Assembly: GCA_013368325.1 (NCBI GenBank)
Contig: JAACJK010000066.1
Location: 248,001 to 312,000 of the forward strand
Reading direction: 5' to 3'
Source of the DNA: Ephemerocybe angulata
Taxonomy: Eukaryota; Basidiomycota; Agaricomycetes; Agaricales; Psathyrellaceae
Length of the DNA: 64,000 nucleotides
This document shows positions 43,200 through 54,076 of the stretch, in pieces. Numbering within the stretch: position 1 is the first letter of the stretch; each line of letters starts with the position of its first letter. The position numbers and the translations under genes are program-made. The notes below the pieces were generated by a model. That model searched no databases. It saw only the letters and a list, made by a program, of their open reading frames with translations, and had not been told where the DNA came from.

Positions 43200-43720
43200 A
43201 ATCTGTGTACTGTGTTGACCTCGCAGTAAAACAGAAATGAAGCCGCATGATCATCCTAACTGCTGCCTCGATTCCAAACGAGAAACAGCATCCTCCCAAG
43301 CCACTTATCGTTGAAACGGGTGCGCCGAACAGCACCACCGCTCCTCCTCGCCCCCCAAAAGTCGACGTCCCAAGCCCAGCGCAATACGCCCCCACCTCCA
43401 GGCTGGCGTCGCCCATCCCACCAGGCCTGCCGTCCATATCCTCCACCGCGACACCGCTAGCGGAGTCGCCCTGGAGTCGCCCGTCTCCGCCTCGGCCGCG
43501 CTTCCAAGTGCGAATGCGAATGCAAGGAGGGGCTTCGCGCGGCACGCGGAGCCCTAGTCCTACTCGTCGCACTCATAGGAACGGGGAGCGCGGCAACCAG
43601 CGTGGACGACGAGCCACAGTACGCGCAGCCCAGGGACGGCATGGGGCATTAAGCGAATGCGAATCTGCATTGCTCAGTGATGTGTGCGATGGTGGGGCAA
43701 AAGGAGCGTGAAGAAAGGGA
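43200..43720 (+). pseudogene. Partial relic of the Ser-rich DUF4048-like gene
   Basis: Aligns to about 34020-34380: cacgctagcggagtcgcc blocks, gcgtggacgatgagcc, catgggg/gaca-ttaagcgaatgcgaat and ctgcattg. The acceptor-like gacctcgcagtaaaac near 43213 resembles the exon 3 acceptor of the parent.  Small indels break the frame, and the 5' and 3' parts are missing. Confidence 0.6.
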
Positions 43721-44218
43721 AAGGCGCATGTATGGAGGTCGAAGCCAGAGGGAGGATGGAAGAAAATATGCGAAGGAGGCAGCAAGAGGGACATTAGAGG
43801 AGCGTCAGGAGACAACAAGAGGAAGAAAGAAGATATATGGAGATGGAGCGGACGGCTGCAAAGCGTCGGATGCAGGAGGGCGCGAGAAAGATATCGACAG
43901 CTATCGACAGGACCACGGAGGACCACGGCATGTTCTAGACGGTCATATGTATGGCTGCTCCCCGGCTACGGTACTGAAACGTGTGGTTGACCGTTGCCGA
44001 ACACTCCCAATCTCGAAATAAGCGAAAACATGACCGTCTTGTGAAAATATTTTGGTCAAGTTCCACTTGTTCCGAAAACATTGCTAATTCCTTACTGATG
44101 ATCAATGTTTTCTTCAGAACTCTGCGTGTCCCTGGCATCGTTGAGAATATTAAAGAAGAAGTGTAATTCGAAGGAATGTCTCCCTAGACCCGGAAAACCC
44201 CTCCGAAATTCTTTCACT

Positions 44219-44707
44219 ATGTGGTTCAGCTTGAATCATCTACTCTTGACCTCGCTCGCAACATTGGCGATGACAGCGACAGCCACCCCCACACCATCCG
44301 CCATTGACAACTTGCGACCAGAGACTATCGCCCCTGAGAATTTGCGACCAAAGGCTATCGCCATCGACCACATTACTCCGGCCGACCTCGAAGCGACCTC
44401 GCTCACCAAGCGCGACACGCTCGCCGTCTACTACTGCTACGCCAAGAGCGGCAACTCATGCTCCAGCTGCTACTACGAAAGCTTCGACACCAACAGCCAT
44501 CCCTCGTGCTGGGCATTCTCAACCCCTGTGCAGTGCATGTCTGCAGAATACCGGGTGTACCTGGCATTCTGCGGCACGAACAATTGCTCAGGAAACTGCA
44601 ACTACATGAATAACTGTGGCACCATGCTGGATAGAGGATACTGCTACACTCCAGGAACCAATTCTTTCCAGGTTGGGGTGTCCATGCAGGTCCCACCAAA
44701 CAACTAA
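44219..44707 (+). CDS. Small secreted cysteine-rich protein with Kex2-type site
   Basis: Single exon, 162 aa. A signal peptide (MWFSLNHLLLTSLATLAMTA) is followed by a propeptide with an internal duplication (NLRPETIAPE, NLRPKAIAID) and a Lys-Arg site (LTKRDT, about residue 65) fitting Kex2 processing. The mature part of about 97 residues has ten cysteines (CYAKSGNSCSSC; HPSCW; VQCM; FCGTNNCSGNC; NNCG; GYCY), enough for five disulfides. Size and architecture match secreted effector-like or antimicrobial cysteine-rich proteins, but no named family is recognised and activity is not claimed. Confidence 0.75.
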   Translation: MWFSLNHLLLTSLATLAMTATATPTPSAIDNLRPETIAPENLRPKAIAIDHITPADLEATSLTKRDTLAVYYCYAKSGNSCSSCYYESFDTNSHPSCWAFSTPVQCMSAEYRVYLAFCGTNNCSGNCNYMNNCGTMLDRGYCYTPGTNSFQVGVSMQVPPNN

Positions 44708-45770
44708 TGTGTCACTTTGGTGAGTGTACGGCCTTGCTTGCTTTCTCATGGGACCGTGGCTTAACCAAGTGTCAGCAGGACTCAGCGTCGGGCACCTATC
44801 CAATACTTTATATCCCCACTATTACTAGTACATAGTCATCGTTATAGGCTGAGCGTTGAGCTGTTTGATTGAGACGCTGCAGTAGAATGACATGCAGTAC
44901 TTCGCACCCAGAGGTCCTTCACCCACGGCTTGATTAAGGACTACGTCCCATCGCATCGTGGCTTCTGTATAAGGTAGCCACGCAGGTCCATAGGCGCCCA
45001 AGGCATAACCCGCGCATTTATTTCGACCGCCGTCGTCCTTGCTTTGCGCACTCGTCTTCTCCTAATGCACTGTGGTATATACCCCCTGCTGGTTACAAAG
45101 AGAACCGGGGTTCGTGAGCGTTGTTCCTGCGGGCTTCATACTGCAGTGGTATGCGTTAGACGAGCGAAGGGTGACCAATTGAAAGGAAATTAGCTTGCGA
45201 TAACGGATACGCTCGGACTCCGGAGAATACTTCCAACGCTGTACTACCGAGCTCCGCTCCTTGAGGGTACTTCGGCGTTCGATATATCTCTAGGTTTTGG
45301 AATGCTGAACTTTTCTCGATTCAGAAATACCAAGTTTCGAATCTGAATGTCGCGTCCCAAGGGTTTTATCCTTTTTACCCCGTATTAGCGCACCTTTACG
45401 ACCACTGACCCCTCCATTCGAATGATTGTGGCTGATACCCGGCGCTCTACTAGTACCCCTAAGGATTTACAACAGAATTCAATGAGCTCACGGATGCATT
45501 AGAATTAAGTACACTCGTGCCAAACCAGCACCGATTAGTTCGAGGAATCACCTCGTGTGAAACGAACCTCAAACACGCGGCGCGCATCGAGTGTACAGCA
45601 TCCGGGTCAGCTGCCCCTTGCATTCAAAGGCTCTCTAACACAGCTTATCCACCTTGACTTCTGACACTGAGCCCTTACCTGCTTCATCTCCCGACTGTCT
45701 GTCAGGCGTTGCCACCCCACCTGACTACTTCTTCTGGATCAGTCACATAGCATCCATCCCATTGAAGGAG
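44708..45770. other. Intergenic region, no gene seen
   Basis: Nothing supportable; a short motif variant (AGGCGCCCAAGG) occurs near 44993. Confidence 0.45.
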
Positions 45771-47329
45771 ATGGCGTACGGGCGCTTAACGGCACATGGG
45801 CGCTGGTTAGCCGAGGAACTGGCTAGGACGCGGCTACCGCCTTCTCTCAAGCTGAGACAACGCAAATCTATTGATGGTGGGGATGAGACGGTCGATATGA
45901 GGGAGAAAGTTGTCATCGTGACAGGCGGGAAGTCAGTCTCGACTCGTTCTTTATACCCAACTCCGCGAGGCTGATTTGTACCTATCATCCATTCAACGCC
46001 TATCTAACGGGCATGTAGTAGAGGACATGGGCTTGCAGTTGTGCGGGAGCTACTTCGCTTAGGGACGAAGAGGGTGTATATGGCATCTCGGAATGAGCGC
46101 CGAGCGCAAGAAGCTATTGCAGGGCTGCATGAGGAGGGGTTGGGGAATACCGTGGATAGCGAGGTGCTGTGGTTGAAGCTGCATTTGGGTGACCCGAGAG
46201 AGGCGAAGAGAGCTGCAGAGGAGTTTATGGGGAAAGAAGGGAGGTTGGATGTGCTGAGTGAGTGTTGCGTTCTGTCTCGCTGTGCTGGTACTGAAAGAAT
46301 CCCGATGGGATGGATGCAGTTAATAATGCGGGAGAGTGAGTTCGTCGACCTTTTGAATGTTGAGTGGTTTAATTGAACGATGGGCAGTATGTTGGCAACG
46401 GGTCTAGGCAGAGATGGTGAGTCAGCGATTGTGAAGCGTTGTGGCAGACTGGAGAGTCAAAGTGATAATTGACGCGAACAGGTGTTTCTAATATGCATAT
46501 TGTCAAGCAAGTTAATCCAGCTACGCATGGCCATTACTATGAACCAGCTGACTTGCAACTAACACTTACATCTCACAGCTACATCAGCCCATACATCTTC
46601 ACCCAGACCCTTCTACCTTTACTCAAGAAGACTGCACAAGATCCCAGTTCCGACGTGCGCATCATCAATGTACCACTCGCATTTCCCCGCCACAAAAAGC
46701 TTCAGACTGACAGCATCCATAACACAGGTCATATCCAAGGCATACACGTTCGTCACCTCAGACATAGAGTACTCAAGAATTGAAGACTTCAACATCCGAT
46801 ACACCTTCTGCCCACACACAGATCTGCATCAATACGGTAAGCGCCGGCACACTGGACCGGGCGCCTATTAATAAACGCGTCACGGGCTGATTGATCATCG
46901 CTCACCCATCCACTAACACATGCCACATGCACATCTTAAGCCAGCGCAAACCTCGCCAAGCTCCTCTGGTCGCGGCACCTGTATGCCCATCTCATATCCT
47001 CCAACCCACCCCTCCCGGGCGGAATCACAGTGCTCTCCATCCACCCCGGCTCCACGCTCGACAAGTTCACCCCAGGCATACCAAAAGCCATCGCAAGCCT
47101 ATATACGGTGACGCCCGAGATGTCTGTGCGGACGACGATCTTCGCCGCAGCGTCAAGGTGCGTTTGGAATGAGAGGGAGAGGTATCAGGCGCGGGGCGGA
47201 CTCGTGTGTTTGGTGGACGTGCCTGTGCCCGGGAGTGTGCAGGAGGTGTCGGGGATGGCGAGGGATGAGGGGTTGGGGAGGGACTTGATACGTACTACGG
47301 AGTATTTCTTGAGTTCTATTGGGCTGTGA
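45771..47329 (+). CDS. Short-chain dehydrogenase/reductase (retinol-dehydrogenase-like), unusual active site
   Basis: Eight exons: 45771-45931, 46019-46257, 46320-46335, 46388-46416, 46482-46506, 46579-46669, 46728-46836 and 46941-47329, giving 352 aa. The Rossmann start is VVIVTGGNRGHGLAVV (TGxxxGxG), NNAG is restored by a 16-nt exon, IVNYISPYIFTQTLLPLL and RIINV follow, and IHPGS is the usual post-active-site motif. Where the family has YxxxK, this gene reads Y-A-S-A-N, followed by LAKLLW; Lys is replaced by Asn. Intron 5 uses a GC-AG pair (GCAAGT donor at 46507). NAD(P)-dependent oxidoreductase by family; substrate unknown, activity doubtful. Confidence 0.72.
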
Positions 47330-48342
47330 TGTCGTATAGCATGTTCGGGTCGTGAGCATAGGCTACTGGGATAGACGAAATAAGGGTTGAAGGCATAGGG
47401 CGCCGCTGCGTGAAAGCGAGCCCGCAGCTCACAAATTCGAACTCCCGAACAATGAACATACGTGGTTATCGGTAGAGCCATGCGTTTGTCCCGGAGCCTA
47501 GACTGATCTGCATAGGGCCAAGAATGGCTAAGAACGGAACTAGGCTTAGTTACGGCCCTTCGGGATTCTATTCGGACCCTCGAGCTGACTGAGGCGGCAT
47601 GTTCGCTCCAGTGCCGACCTGGTGCGGTCTAACCGTCCCCCGAAAGGATTTGTTAGTTGCTCAACATACTTGCTAGAGAAAACTTGGAGAAAAGTGTGCA
47701 TGTGCACAAGGCGGGAAGCGCTAGAAGACTTCCCAAATGGGTGCATCTTTGTGTACGTATGATGAGGGTGACACTGACGCGCAGATTGGTACTTTCAACA
47801 AACGGTGCAATGAAAGTATAACCTTATCGATAGCCACAACGCAAACCGTTTCCTCAGGAACCCCACAGAGAAAAGAGACCCTCAGAGCGTTTCCGTCAAC
47901 ATGTTTTCCACCCTTTATCCAGGAAAGCGACTATCATAAAAAAGGCGCCTGGACTCTGCACCCGCTATGAAAAGTGACAGTTAAGGTTATGACTTCACCG
48001 TTCCAGTTGTCCGCCTCCCGCTATTCAAAAGATCTTTTGCCCCTGGCGACGAAGAGGACCCGTCAACAGCCGTCAAACACTATACATATCCGAGGCGTTA
48101 CCCAAGATGTTGAAGATCTGCTCAAATATCGTAAATAAATAAGATTCGCAGCATGCCATCTGTGCACGGGGGGCGTCTAAATCCGCACCGGCGTCTCCGA
48201 CTGACATGGAATAATCCTAAACAAACCACATACCCAATCCTCCACAGTCTATCATGTAGAGACTTCCAAATCTCACAGCCTAAGCAATCACAAGGCGCGC
48301 GCGCATAATACCCACCGAAGAAGAATTCGAAGCAGCTTTTTG
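47330..48342. other. Intergenic region, no gene seen
   Basis: Nothing supportable. Confidence 0.45.
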
Positions 48343-49144
48343 GGATAATGCTATTCAGCAACCCCCCTTTTGGTCAAACAACCGGGTTGTTTTGACTGAT
48401 TAATGAAAGTGCTATCAAGCAACCCTCATCGCGCTCGGCAGACAGATTTGATGCCGGGACCGCCGAGAGATACGATCAGCTCTGTAAGCATGATGCCGAA
48501 CGGCTGCAACTTGAAGGAGGCGAGTTACGATTAGGCTTGCAGGTGCATGTGAAGGCCTCGTCTACCCTCACGCGTCTTTCTGGTAGAAAAAAAATCAGAA
48601 GGTACCTTTGTGCACCATTTAACCTGCTCAAGATAGCTCTGTGGAGGACGAGCTCTCCTAGCTGTATCCTAGAGGCCCTCCTCCTAGGTTCTTGGTAGTA
48701 GACACTGCAGGCCCCCGAGTACCCCCACGATGCGACCGATGAGAGGAAATATAATAAATCAGGGTAAGGTATACCAGCCTCTCACCCATAGGACCGCTGG
48801 AATGGCAATAGATCTTCTCTCCAATGTCTATGCATAGTTGGGGCCCGGCCCCGGGAGGCTTTCCCCTCCCCCTCACTTGTAGCCATCTCCTAAGACCTGG
48901 GCTCACTTAGTCTACCGAGAACATAGTGAGCATAACAAATTATCCCCCTTCCTTCTGCATTGTTTGTATCGGAGCGCAGAGTCCAGTGCTGAAGAAAGGC
49001 TGTGGAAAGTCGAAATCGGAAACGACCGAGCGGACTCTACATTCAATTGATGGCGCTCGGCAGGCCCCTGATGTGACAAGCGGGGTTGCCATTTAACTAA
49101 ACCCCCTTGTCGGCAGCAAGGGGGGTTGCTGAATAGCATTATCC
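48343..49144. mobile_element. 802-bp non-autonomous DNA transposon (MITE-like) with 27-bp TIRs and 9-bp TSD
   Basis: Termini ggataatgctattcagcaac.. (48343-48369) and its exact reverse complement (49118-49144) form perfect 27-bp terminal inverted repeats. The flanks carry the same 9-mer agctttttg at 48334-48342 and 49145-49153, a clean target-site duplication. There is no transposase ORF inside. A 9-bp duplication fits Mutator-like elements among known superfamilies, but the class is inferred. Subterminal sequence is also partly symmetrical (cgctcggcag on both sides). Confidence 0.9.
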
Positions 49145-49821
49145 AGCTTTTTGTATCGAAAGAAGAGCGCAGAGCAGGTGGTCAAGGAAGACCGGAGCTT
49201 GATCTGCGCTGCCACCAATTGTATAAGTAAGTCGCCGCCGCCGTCGAAGACTCGGACGGACGGACACCACACACGTTCTTCTTCTTCCTTTCAGTGCTTC
49301 CTTCTGATCCCCTTGCCAGATACAGTGATGTACGTGGGAATGTGACAAGATCACAAAACGTGACAGCCTCAATTTAATATCTACCTCCTGCTATGAGATC
49401 TCGTCGAAACAAAGAGATTCATGTACCAGTGTAACCCTCAGCATGTCATGTAACTGTATAGATGACTTTTCCGTTCTATTCCAGTGTGTCTGGCGCACGA
49501 TTTGAGAAGGAAAAGAGTTGCAAGTGCCAGAAAAGCACATTTCTAGGGTGATTTGAATTTCTTATGTCCCGGTGAGCAGTGTAGAATTGCGTTGCCACAA
49601 TAAAAACAGCTGGAAGTGAGAGCTTAGAGTGTACTATTTGCTTTGGGAGGTTTTTGGAATACGCAGCTATGAATTGCAGGCTGCATGGCACATGGAATGT
49701 TGCAGGCGTAGCCTCGAGGACAATGGAATGATGCCCTGTGCAGCATGGCCAATTGGCGCAGCAGTATTCGTCCTCTTGCCCCCACATTTCTCTCACTACT
49801 CATTACCTTGCTTCACTCAAT

Positions 49822-52110
49822 ATGCCTGGCCGAGCCCAAGCTGAATCTCTCAAGTCACGCCAGTCTCAAGCAGAGAAGGACGCACTCCTAGACCGTGCAG
49901 CTGCAGCATACCGACTTGAACTCGATAAGCCGCGTACACACCCTCGACGTAGCTCTCGTAAAATTGCTCGCGATTTTGCTCAGAATCACTACGAACAAAC
50001 CGGAAACCTATTCAAGCTATCCCACGAGACGATTATCCAGCGAGCGAATGGACGGAAGAGCAAGGTCGAAGCAGCGCAACTCCGAGAATGGCTACTCCCG
50101 AATGAGGTTGAGATCGTCATTGGCCATATCATCAAATCTGCAGAGCAGGGCTTCCCATTGAGCCACCGCCGGCTAAAGGAAGATGTCGACCGCATAGTCC
50201 GCGCTCGTTTGGGCTCTAAATTCCCCTCTCGAGGAGTAGGCAAGAAATGGACGCACCGCTTCGTCGAGAAGCATTCTGATCGCATCAAGACGTCCTGGTC
50301 GACCCCGCTCGAAACGAAAAGAGCGAAAGCAGCAAATCCGAATTCGAACGATGCATGGTGGAAGCTTCTTGATAAAGCGCTGAAAGACTACGAGGTCAAG
50401 CCGGAGAACATCTATGCGGTGGATGAAGCTGGATGTCAACCATATAGTGTTGAACGTGAACGGGTGATCGGCGGTAAGCAAGCTGGCCCCCAGTATCAAC
50501 AACGTAGTGGGAACCGCGAAACAATGACTGTCCTTGTACCAATCTGCGCCGATGGGTCAGCTCTACCACCTGCCGTCATCTTTAAGGGGAAAGGTTACCA
50601 GGTCAAATGGAAACAGGACAACCCAGCGAACGCCTCGTACGTCCAATTCTCCATCAAATCATTTTATTTCATTCATACTCAATGGAATCTACGTAGAATT
50701 GGCTACTCCGAGAAGGGGTGGACAGATAATGAGATCGGACTAGATTGGCTGAAGCTGTTTGAGAAACAAACAGCCCAGAAGGCGAATGGAGAATGGCGCA
50801 TGCTGCTCGTTGATGGCCATACGTCGCACTACAGCCTGGGATTCCTCGAATACGCGCGAGACCACAAGATCATCCTCCTCTGCTACCCTTCCCACACGAC
50901 CCACATATACCAAGGCCTCGATGTCGTCATCTTCGCAGTCTTGAAACAAGCTCTGAGCCGCGAGCGCGATGAGTGGCTGCGTAAGAATGCCGGGGATATC
51001 ACGAAGGAGAACTTCCTTGGAATCTATGGCCGTGCTCACCTAACGACACTGACATCTGAAAATGTCAAGGCTGCATTTGCGAAAACAGGTGTGCACCCAT
51101 ATGACCCATCGGTCGTGACCCCGAAGATGCTGGCGCCCAGCAAGACCCATTCAATGCAATCTAATCTTGCTGTCGAGCCACCAACGCCGATGAAGGCAGT
51201 TGTCAAACTGCTTCAAAACCTGTCACTGGAAGATGAAGCGTTAGCACCTGTCGACGAGGACGATGAAGACCCACCATCACCATCAGAAGCCCAGAAAACG
51301 CGCCGAAGACAGATCGTGGAGGATGCCGCGAGAGAACTCGCAAAGTCAAACCTGGGTTATCTTTTGGGCAACGCACCGGTATCTTCATCCTCTCCCATGA
51401 TCCACCCACAAGCAACAACTATCCTCCCTCCATCCCAAACCGTCTCTTCCATCCTGACCATCACCCCGAAGACCACGAACGAGACCTTGCTGCTAGCTGC
51501 ATTACGCGAAGCAACCGCCGATAACGAGGCACTCCGCCGCCGGGTTGTTGAGTCGCAAGCGGCAAATATCTTGAACGAGGCTTATTGCAACAAACTCCGG
51601 TTCCAGTTGGCAGCGAAGGAAGAGAAGGGCAAGAAGAAGGGGAAGGGGAAGCTTATGGGAGATGGACTGCCCAGGATGTTGACGGGCGATGAGTTCTACG
51701 AAAAGGTGGTTCAGTTCACTGAATGGCAGAAAGAGGAAGAAGCCCGAAAAGCAGCCCAAATCGACAACAAAGCGCTTTGGCAGCAGGCAGTAAAGAAGTG
51801 GGAGGAGGATGAGGTGGTTAGGAAGGCTGAGAATGAAGCGATTAAGAAGCGGAACAAGGAGAAGCAGACAAAGTGGCAGAACGACAAGAAGGCGGCTACA
51901 AAGGCAAAACAGACCTTTTCCACACCCAAACCCACGCCTGAGAAGATCACTCGCCAGCCCCCAAAGCCCAAACTGAAGGATTTTCGCCCTCCTGTTGAAG
52001 ATGCAGATGATGCTGCATCCGATGGCGAGGCGTTGGAGGTCGAGGGAGAGAGCAGCGACGAGAGCGATGCCGACAACGATGAGGATAGCGATGGAGATGA
52101 TCAATCGTGA
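49822..52110 (+). CDS. Pogo/Tigger-like DDE transposase
   Basis: Coding exons 49822-50636 and 50697-52110 after removal of a 60-nt intron that is stop-free and in frame. Splicing joins NPANAS to IGYSEKGWTDNEIG, the usual family reading. An N-terminal HTH (RSSRKIARDFAQNHY) and a CENP-B-type HTH (LPNEVEIVIGHI..GFPLSHRRLKEDV; GKKWTHRFVEKH) precede the DDE domain with Asp in YAVDEAG, LLVDGHTSHYS and YQGLDVVIF. A Lys/Glu-rich coiled tail and an acidic end follow. The start at 49822 (MPGRAQAESLK) is preferred to an upstream in-frame ATG. All three acidic residues are present and no stop interrupts it. I could not identify terminal inverted repeats. Confidence 0.88.
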   Translation: MPGRAQAESLKSRQSQAEKDALLDRAAAAYRLELDKPRTHPRRSSRKIARDFAQNHYEQTGNLFKLSHETIIQRANGRKSKVEAAQLREWLLPNEVEIVIGHIIKSAEQGFPLSHRRLKEDVDRIVRARLGSKFPSRGVGKKWTHRFVEKHSDRIKTSWSTPLETKRAKAANPNSNDAWWKLLDKALKDYEVKPENIYAVDEAGCQPYSVERERVIGGKQAGPQYQQRSGNRETMTVLVPICADGSALPPAVIFKGKGYQVKWKQDNPANASYVQFSIKSFYFIHTQWNLRRIGYSEKGWTDNEIGLDWLKLFEKQTAQKANGEWRMLLVDGHTSHYSLGFLEYARDHKIILLCYPSHTTHIYQGLDVVIFAVLKQALSRERDEWLRKNAGDITKENFLGIYGRAHLTTLTSENVKAAFAKTGVHPYDPSVVTPKMLAPSKTHSMQSNLAVEPPTPMKAVVKLLQNLSLEDEALAPVDEDDEDPPSPSEAQKTRRRQIVEDAARELAKSNLGYLLGNAPVSSSSPMIHPQATTILPPSQTVSSILTITPKTTNETLLLAALREATADNEALRRRVVESQAANILNEAYCNKLRFQLAAKEEKGKKKGKGKLMGDGLPRMLTGDEFYEKVVQFTEWQKEEEARKAAQIDNKALWQQAVKKWEEDEVVRKAENEAIKKRNKEKQTKWQNDKKAATKAKQTFSTPKPTPEKITRQPPKPKLKDFRPPVEDADDAASDGEALEVEGESSDESDADNDEDSDGDDQS

Positions 52111-54076
52111 TATGACAAATCCGGCCGTCCGGCGCGTGTCACACTGGCTGATCGGTACTAGTTTTCGACCCCTTTCTCTTTTCCCCCCTCTGGTGCTTGT
52201 GTACCGCATTCTACGGACACCATTTTTTGATATGTTGTACTTTCGATGTCTGGCTTCTCAGAACTGAACTTTTTATGACTGTAAACAAGTTTTTTCTTAA
52301 CGAGGACATTATTTATAATTTTCCTGTCACGATCATTGATACATCACTGTAGTTACTCGCCACCTTCCTCCAGATTTTCTCACCGGCCCCTGGCAACGCG
52401 CCCTGAGCAGATCAAAGCACCGACCCGTCCCGTGCCCGACGGTCCCACTCCAAGTCTCCAACCAACATAAGCCCCGTCTTCCCGTCTGCCCACAAGTCTC
52501 AAGGCACGACCTTCATTCATTCATAGGATGCAACCAAGTGGTATTGACCAAATCCAGATATGTAAGTAAGACTCTTGAGATACCCCGAAGCTTGTCGGGA
52601 GGTTGCAAGGCTGATTCTGCCGTAAGTCTTTCTAGCACCTAGAGCGTCTGTGGTGCCGCGGGGCAAGTAATAGAAGAGATCCCTGGAAGAAATGTCAGGC
52701 GCGAAAAAAATGTCGGTGCTCAACAAAGTGTCCATCCATCCATCTCGGGTTGCAAGGGGCACTGGCTTGTCAATGACACTAACCTTATTGACGTATGGAT
52801 TACTATTTGCTGCGTTGCAGACAAGGTGCATGCATGTATACAGTATCGGGGACTCGATCATTTGAAATACCAGCGGAACGAGGCCGCGGAACGAGTTTGT
52901 ACTGTGTTCTCCCTTGGTGCGTGCAAGCACTGCATTAGGAGGTTAACTATGTAATAAAGAGTCAAAACCCTTAGGACTGCCTCCAAGGCTTCCTGTGTGT
53001 CCTTCAAGCGCGCAGTGCTGAATGCCCGGGTAGATGGAGTTGAGGCCTCCCAGCACCGTTTCGGATTCAATCACGGAGGCATGACTTGCAATTGTTGAAT
53101 CTTGATGTCATGGGATGATCAATGTCCGAGCGGGATCGGGAAATACCAGCGCGCTGGTGACGGTGAGCCAAGAACTCATTTCCTCTCATTTCCCAGTGCC
53201 ACATCTCATCATCGCCCCATTACCACCAGCAGGGAGCGGTGCAAAACTTAAATAAGAGGAGACTTGGATGGTGTGTAAGTATACATGTAAGTATTTGATT
53301 TCTGTTGCTTCCGACGGGGTGAGCGCGACTGTGTTGCGGTTTCAGGGAACGGGACCCTGAGGTATGGACCGTATGGTTCCCGAGGATATTCGGGTCGTCG
53401 ATGATATGTGGGTCCAACGGTTGCTCTAGGCGGCGCCAATCTGCGCCGCGGGATACGGACTATCATCACTTTGATGGCGCTAGATGGCTCCGATGTACCC
53501 CTCCCCCATTACTGAGCACGCCTGGGTGCTGCGCAGCTGTAACAGTGCCGGGATGCGGTGACCGTCTTTTGCTCCCCAGCCCAGCGCTCCTCCTCCTCCG
53601 TAACACCTACGTGAACGGAAACTCCCAAACGCAGACTGGCCGTGAACCTTAAACAAGGAAGGCAAGTCGGATGCAAAAGGGAAATCGGGGCAATATATTT
53701 GCTCCTTCCCAAAGGTATCCGCAAGCGGGCAAGGCACGACGGCATCGATCAAGGCACGCCAGGGCCACGTTACCATGCTAACGCGATCCATAAGGTGAAT
53801 TTGCCGCGTTTGTACATACGCGGTTGGGCAAAATGAAAAGGTCTGGTAAACGAGCGGTCCCATTGCAATGATGCATGGAACACCGATATCGAAACCCAAC
53901 CAACCGCCTAATCACATTCGTTTCTTCCCTTGTCCTCCCCTCCGTAAGTCTCCCAAAACCATCACCATCGCAGCTACTGATATATCTATCACACCCTGCC
54001 TCTTTTATACTTTTCCCGACAAAAGTGCCCGGACCAAGTCTGCACTTATTGGGTTTGGTCCTTTACACCCATTATA
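52111..54076. other. Intergenic region, no gene seen
   Basis: No supportable coding sequence. If the transposase is part of a complete element, its right end should lie in the first few hundred bases. Confidence 0.45.

Noticed and set aside
49480..52145. ccagtgtg inverted pair flanking the transposase
   Set aside because: Only eight matching bases with no TA duplication; likely chance.
51502..52209. Minus-strand hydrophobic frame opposite the transposase tail
   Set aside because: Antisense of Lys/Glu-rich codons reads as Leu/Phe-rich and mimics membrane segments; not a gene.
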